A stretch of DNA of 64,000 bases, taken from Galerina marginata. Lineage: Eukaryota > Basidiomycota > Agaricomycetes > Agaricales > Galerinaceae. Every line of letters starts with the position of its first letter. Within the stretch, counting starts at the first letter, position 1. This document shows positions 60,298 through 64,000 of the stretch, in pieces. Where the stretch lies: positions 1,240,001 to 1,304,000 of the forward strand of contig JAECYW010000004.1 in NCBI GenBank assembly GCA_023014335.1, read 5' to 3'. Below the pieces are notes generated by a model. The model was not told the DNA's origin and made no database searches. It worked only from the letters and a program-made list of their open reading frames with translations. The position numbers were made by a program, and so were the translations under genes.

Positions 60298-60964
60298 TAG
60301 GGCTGCGCACCGTACCCGTATCGACGGGTCCTACGGACGGGTCTTACGGGTAAATGCCCGTCCCGTCGGCGCCTCAAGAGCACACAAAAACGGCCCGTCA
60401 GACGACGGGTGCATGCCGTCGTCACCCGTCAATCTACGGCCGTAACTGCCGTCATACGGGTCTACTGGAAAATGTCCAAATTAAGCAATTAAAAAGTGCG
60501 AAAATGGTCTCAAAGTCTGGCGGATGGTCGACTAACACGCAATTTAAATCCCGCGAGCATCGTCGGAGGGCTGTGAGGGGTGTCGTGAACAGTATTGGTT
60601 GGAACACCGCCGTTATAGAGTCCGTTCGGTGGTATTTCCGTGGTACTACATTTTTTGTTGGGACTGGACATGATGTTCCTCGGTCGTGCAGGCCCTAATA
60701 TTCATGTTGAAGCTTCTGATATATTATAGTAATTATCTAAAACACTTCTATAATCCACCAGCTTGCAAAAAACGCAATAAAAGACTGAAAATGTCGTCGA
60801 AGAAAGAAAACGGCCGTCGACGGCCGTTCCAACCCGTTTTGGACCCGTCCCGACCCGTTTGGATTTGGCGGTCAAGCCAAAACGGGACGGTCGTGTCGGT
60901 ATCCAACCCGTTTGACCCGTAAGTTCGACGGCCGTACCCGTAATACGGCCGGTGCGCAGCCCTA
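60298..60964. mobile_element. non-autonomous hAT-type MITE, 667 bp
   Basis: The ends are inverted: TAGGGCTGCGCACCG at 60298-60312 is the exact complement of CGGTGCGCAGCCCTA at 60950-60964. Both flanks carry the same 8-bp sequence GTCGAAAC (60290-60297 and 60965-60972), the expected target-site duplication. An 8-bp duplication and TAGGG-type termini fit the hAT superfamily. Many copies of ACGGGT or ACCCGT in both orientations fill the sub-terminal regions (about 60310-60470 and 60820-60945), as in hAT elements where they bind transposase. No transposase-coding sequence is present, so the element would depend on a helper in trans. Perfect ends and duplication suggest a recent insertion. Confidence 0.9.
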
Positions 60965-61279
60965 GTCGAAACTGCGCGCCAAAATAAACCGGTGCGCGCC
61001 ATTGTAAGGCACATGGTCGGTGAATTGACGCGTCTTTGGTGACAGAAGGTTCTTCTCTGACCTTCTATTCGATTTTTGGCTACTGCAATCCGAGTCGATG
61101 TGAACGAGTGAAATGCAGTTTGGTTTGGAATTTATTAGAATAGAAATTTACCGAAATAGGAATCAAATAGGAACTGGTTCACGTGATGTCAGGCACGGAT
61201 GAGAACTTCACAGGACTTCAGCTGTTCTAACTCCTTATTCACGGAACCAACCTTTTACTTTCAATACCTTTGCTCAGAG
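60965..61279. other. promoter region of aldo-keto reductase gene
   Basis: The 316-bp gap lies between the hAT element and the ATG at 61280. It includes the right copy of the target duplication and no coding sequence. Confidence 0.6.
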
Positions 61280-62613
61280 ATGATCGAACTGAGCCTTGAA
61301 GCGAAAGTCAAAGTACATGGCTATTTTTGCTACTTATTTCCATGTTTCAGGAGCTCAAACCTCTCTTCGGCTTTAGTTAACGGATGGACACGAAATTCCT
61401 GTACTTGGCTACGGTTCGTGAGGTTTAAAATTTTTTTGCATGAAAAACTATGACCTACGAAATATACTAATCAGGGACATACGAACTGGAAGGAAATGAA
61501 GCATACGAGGGGGTGACTTCGGCTCTTAAGGTATAATTTTATGCAAAGCATGCTTTATCATGTCTAATCTGCCCGTTGACTCTCAAGGCTGGTTATCGTC
61601 TCATCGTCAGTGGAAATTTGTTCATGATGATCGATACTGTCGATCAACCTTCTAATCTATTATTTCCAGGACTCGGCTGAGTGGTATGAGAACGAGCGGG
61701 AGGTTGGCCGAGCAATCCTCGACTTTTGCAGCATGACAGAAACGCCCCGGGAGGCCGTTTTCTATACAACAAAACTCAAACTGAACAATGGATATGACAA
61801 TGTCAAAAAAGCTATCCAACGGTCGCTTACAGCATGCGGCTTGGGTTATATTGATCTTTATCTGATTCATGGTCCTTTGGGCGGACCAGAGGCTCGCAAA
61901 GAGAGCTGGCGAGCCATTTGTGACTTTCAGAAAGAGTCTGGAGGTCTTCTTAAAACCATAGGAATCAGTACGTTTGGCGTTCGGCATATGAAAGAAATTA
62001 TAGATTCAGGACTGCCTATTCCGGTTGTTCACCAAGTAAGCAAAACCCTGGTGAATTCGGTCCGCACACTGTACCTGCTGATTAAAAACGTTTAATCAGA
62101 TTGACCTCCATCCTTTCATGACCCGAACGGAGATTGTTGAGTATTCTAGGAAACATGGCATGGTCCTCGAGGTGAGCATATGATCCACGATATTGTCTTT
62201 AAGCGGGTTCAAAGCTGCCTGAAGGCTTGGGGACCACTAGTACGAGGATACAGATTTAAACATCCGGTGGTCGTGGAGCTCACCCACAAATATAACAAAG
62301 AGCCTGCCCAAATCCTGCTGCGGTACTCCCTCCAGAAGGTATGCATGTCAGAAGTCTAGCCCCTGCTCTAAAATGTATTGATCTCCGTGGACTGGCAGGG
62401 CTACATTCCCATACCTAAATCAGCTTCCCAGCCACGAATAATCGCAAATGCTGACCTTTTCGACTTTCATCTTACGGACGACGATGTCGAAAGGTTAAAT
62501 CAATTAAACGAAGGTCAGTAATCTTTCCACCTTGATTGCCCCGACGGAGTTAAAACATTCCCCATGCCTGAATAGACCTGGTTATTGACTGGGAGCCCAC
62601 TGAATGCCCATGA
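61280..62613 (+). CDS. aldo-keto reductase
   Basis: Exons from the ATG at 61280 (MIELSLEAKVK) join in phase to TGA at 62611-62613, about 290 residues. Landmarks: LTDGHEIPVLGYG start, GYRLIDSAEWYENEREVG with the catalytic Asp and Tyr, KL in VFYTTKLKLNNGY with the catalytic Lys, LIHGP with His, GISTFGVRHM and the NADPH-loop IPKSASQPRI. The full Asp-Tyr-Lys-His tetrad is present. Such enzymes reduce carbonyls using NADPH in the cytosol; the substrate is unknown. Exon 1 is very short and joins through GTACAT...CTTTAG. A hAT MITE sits 316 bp upstream, so the promoter may have been reshaped by it. Confidence 0.93.
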
Positions 62614-64000
62614 AGAAAAAGAAGAGGCGCCAACCTTCACAGCGTCAATCCTTGATACTTTCACGCATTGGAAGATCGGATGAGCTCACGTTATTTTCAT
62701 AGTATCGGCAAATCTGTTTTGTAGTTAATCTCGGACAGTTCCATCTGGTTTATAATCGCCATGAGGACTAAAGAAAGCACCTTTGACGAGCAAACGAGGC
62801 AACCTCCACTGATTTTCACTACGATAGACTCACTAACGTGCGGTTATGGTTATGGACCATTTAATATCGGGATCAAAAGCCAAAACCATAGACACGATCA
62901 TACTACTGTCAGCCAGAATGCGGGTGGGGTGTTCAAGTGTTGGGCTTCTTTATTGGCTGCCTTCGTTCCGGGACCGATTGCTCCAGGATCTCTGGAGCCA
63001 TTCTCCTGGGCGCTTTCTCAGCCCGCTCATTTGGCGAAGTTTATTTATGCCTTTGACGTTGTCAAATTGCAGGGCTTTCTACTCTCCTTCATACGGTCAT
63101 TAATTATGAGAGCTGTGATCCGACATCACGCGGACGCGCCACCAACAACTCAACTCTCATCCACCAGGCAACAAGAACCTGCATTCGGTTCTGAGCTTTG
63201 TCGGCCTGACCAGTACGGATGGCTCGGCCTTTACCTCACGCTCGATTTGTCGAAAGCCGTGAAGGAAGGATGACTGGAGGGAAAACTTGTACCGTAAGCC
63301 TGCCTTTCCCAGCATTTGCAGATCTTGCTTGATAGGCAAGTAGTCGTCGCAATTGTCGCTCGACACTCGACATGTGCTGCTGAATACGACCTGAATGAGC
63401 GATTTTGAAGTCGCCGATCTGTCAATGCGTTGAGTGATGTGGTTGAATGAATACTTATCGAGAACTCGCGAGTGATGAAGAATTTTTGCTCGGCGGAGTT
63501 TATCGGGTACTTGAGTCGTTAGTTTGAAAGAGATATGTCGCTTCTCGGACGCTGAAAGAGGCGGAGAGTGCCGCCGCTGGCGTCCATTGATGGTGTGCAT
63601 TGTTGGGAAAGGAGCGGTCGCATTTGACTGGCAGTGTGATATTACTCGCAATTTGGGAAAACTCTGAGGGTTCATGCCGTTACATTCGTGAGTGTGGAGA
63701 CTAGATATCATCCCCATGGTTAGAGGGGAAGGGTGATCTCCATATAATATCGCAAGTCATTGGGTGTTGACAATTCGAAGGTGTGCCTTTGTAACCAATG
63801 GATTAACGTGGAAGGTGTATCTGTTGCGTGTCCAAGCGCTAGCCGACAAGGTATCTGCTAAATGGGAATGAAATATGTAAGTTAAGCGTATGGAAAAGAG
63901 CTTCCTCGAACAGAGGATAGAGGGCCATTATGGGCTTACTTGCAATCACAGAAGCCATTTCAACGCCGACCTGGTGGCGGTTAAGATGAGGGCTTTCAAT
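62614..64000. other. right-edge region, unresolved
   Basis: A 170-codon plus-strand open frame (62761-63273) and a 186-codon minus-strand open frame (63717-63157) overlap in part; neither has a recognised domain, so at most one is real. At the edge, a minus-strand ATG at 63958 opens MASVIA with a GTAAGC donor and can join through TTTAGCAG to a short tail ending at about 63757; this may be a tiny gene or the start of one. Evidence is weak for all three. Confidence 0.3.

Noticed and set aside
60354..60922. Possible coding sequence inside the hAT element
   Set aside because: The frames are made of the repeated ACGGGT/ACCCGT motifs and contain no transposase signature (no hAT dimerisation domain), so the element is non-autonomous.

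Overview
The window is nuclear DNA from a filamentous basidiomycete, most likely an Agaricomycete mushroom. Nearly every gene is cut by many short GT-AG introns of about 50-70 nt, and two GC-AG introns are visible. Genes face both strands without operons. The families present (DUF6534 membrane proteins, GH79 and GH17 enzymes, a secreted bicupin oxalate decarboxylase, a basidiomycete-type P450) fit a wood- or litter-decay fungus. No rRNA, tRNA, CRISPR or bacterial feature was seen. Gene models below were built by joining exons by hand at splice signals with matching reading phase; only the start, end and key junctions are given.

Layout. 0-9 kb: a partial gene at the left edge, a large Ser/Thr-rich single-pass membrane protein of cell-wall-sensor type, an alpha/beta hydrolase and a forkhead transcription factor. 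10-22 kb: a broken APH-like phosphotransferase gene, an intact cytochrome P450, a full-length ABCB (MDR-type) exporter convergent with it, and a probable P450 relic. 22-38 kb: a small acidic conserved protein, a GH79 enzyme, UBP8 (SAGA deubiquitinase), THG1 (tRNA-His guanylyltransferase), a HINT3-like HIT protein and a secreted oxalate decarboxylase. 37.8-41.6 kb: a very long disordered protein of unknown role. 43.9-54.7 kb: two DUF6534 membrane-protein genes in inverted orientation, flanking GET4, a GH17 enzyme and an aquaporin. 55-64 kb: an acidic, proline-rich uncharacterised protein, an HSBP1-like coiled-coil gene, a 667-bp hAT-type MITE with a perfect 8-bp target duplication, an aldo-keto reductase, and unresolved sequence to the right edge.

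How the genes may work together. Housekeeping genes (UBP8, THG1, GET4, HSBP1-like) alternate with accessory genes. The hydrolase, forkhead factor, P450 and ABC exporter between 5 and 21 kb resemble parts of a small metabolic gene neighbourhood, but no backbone synthase is present, so this is only a hypothesis. The oxalate decarboxylase, GH79 and GH17 proteins all carry secretion signals and would act outside the cell or at the wall. The most unusual features are the inverted DUF6534 pair with a shared 14-nt micro-exon, the hAT MITE just upstream of the aldo-keto reductase, and a Gln at the expected nucleophile position of the GH17 enzyme.
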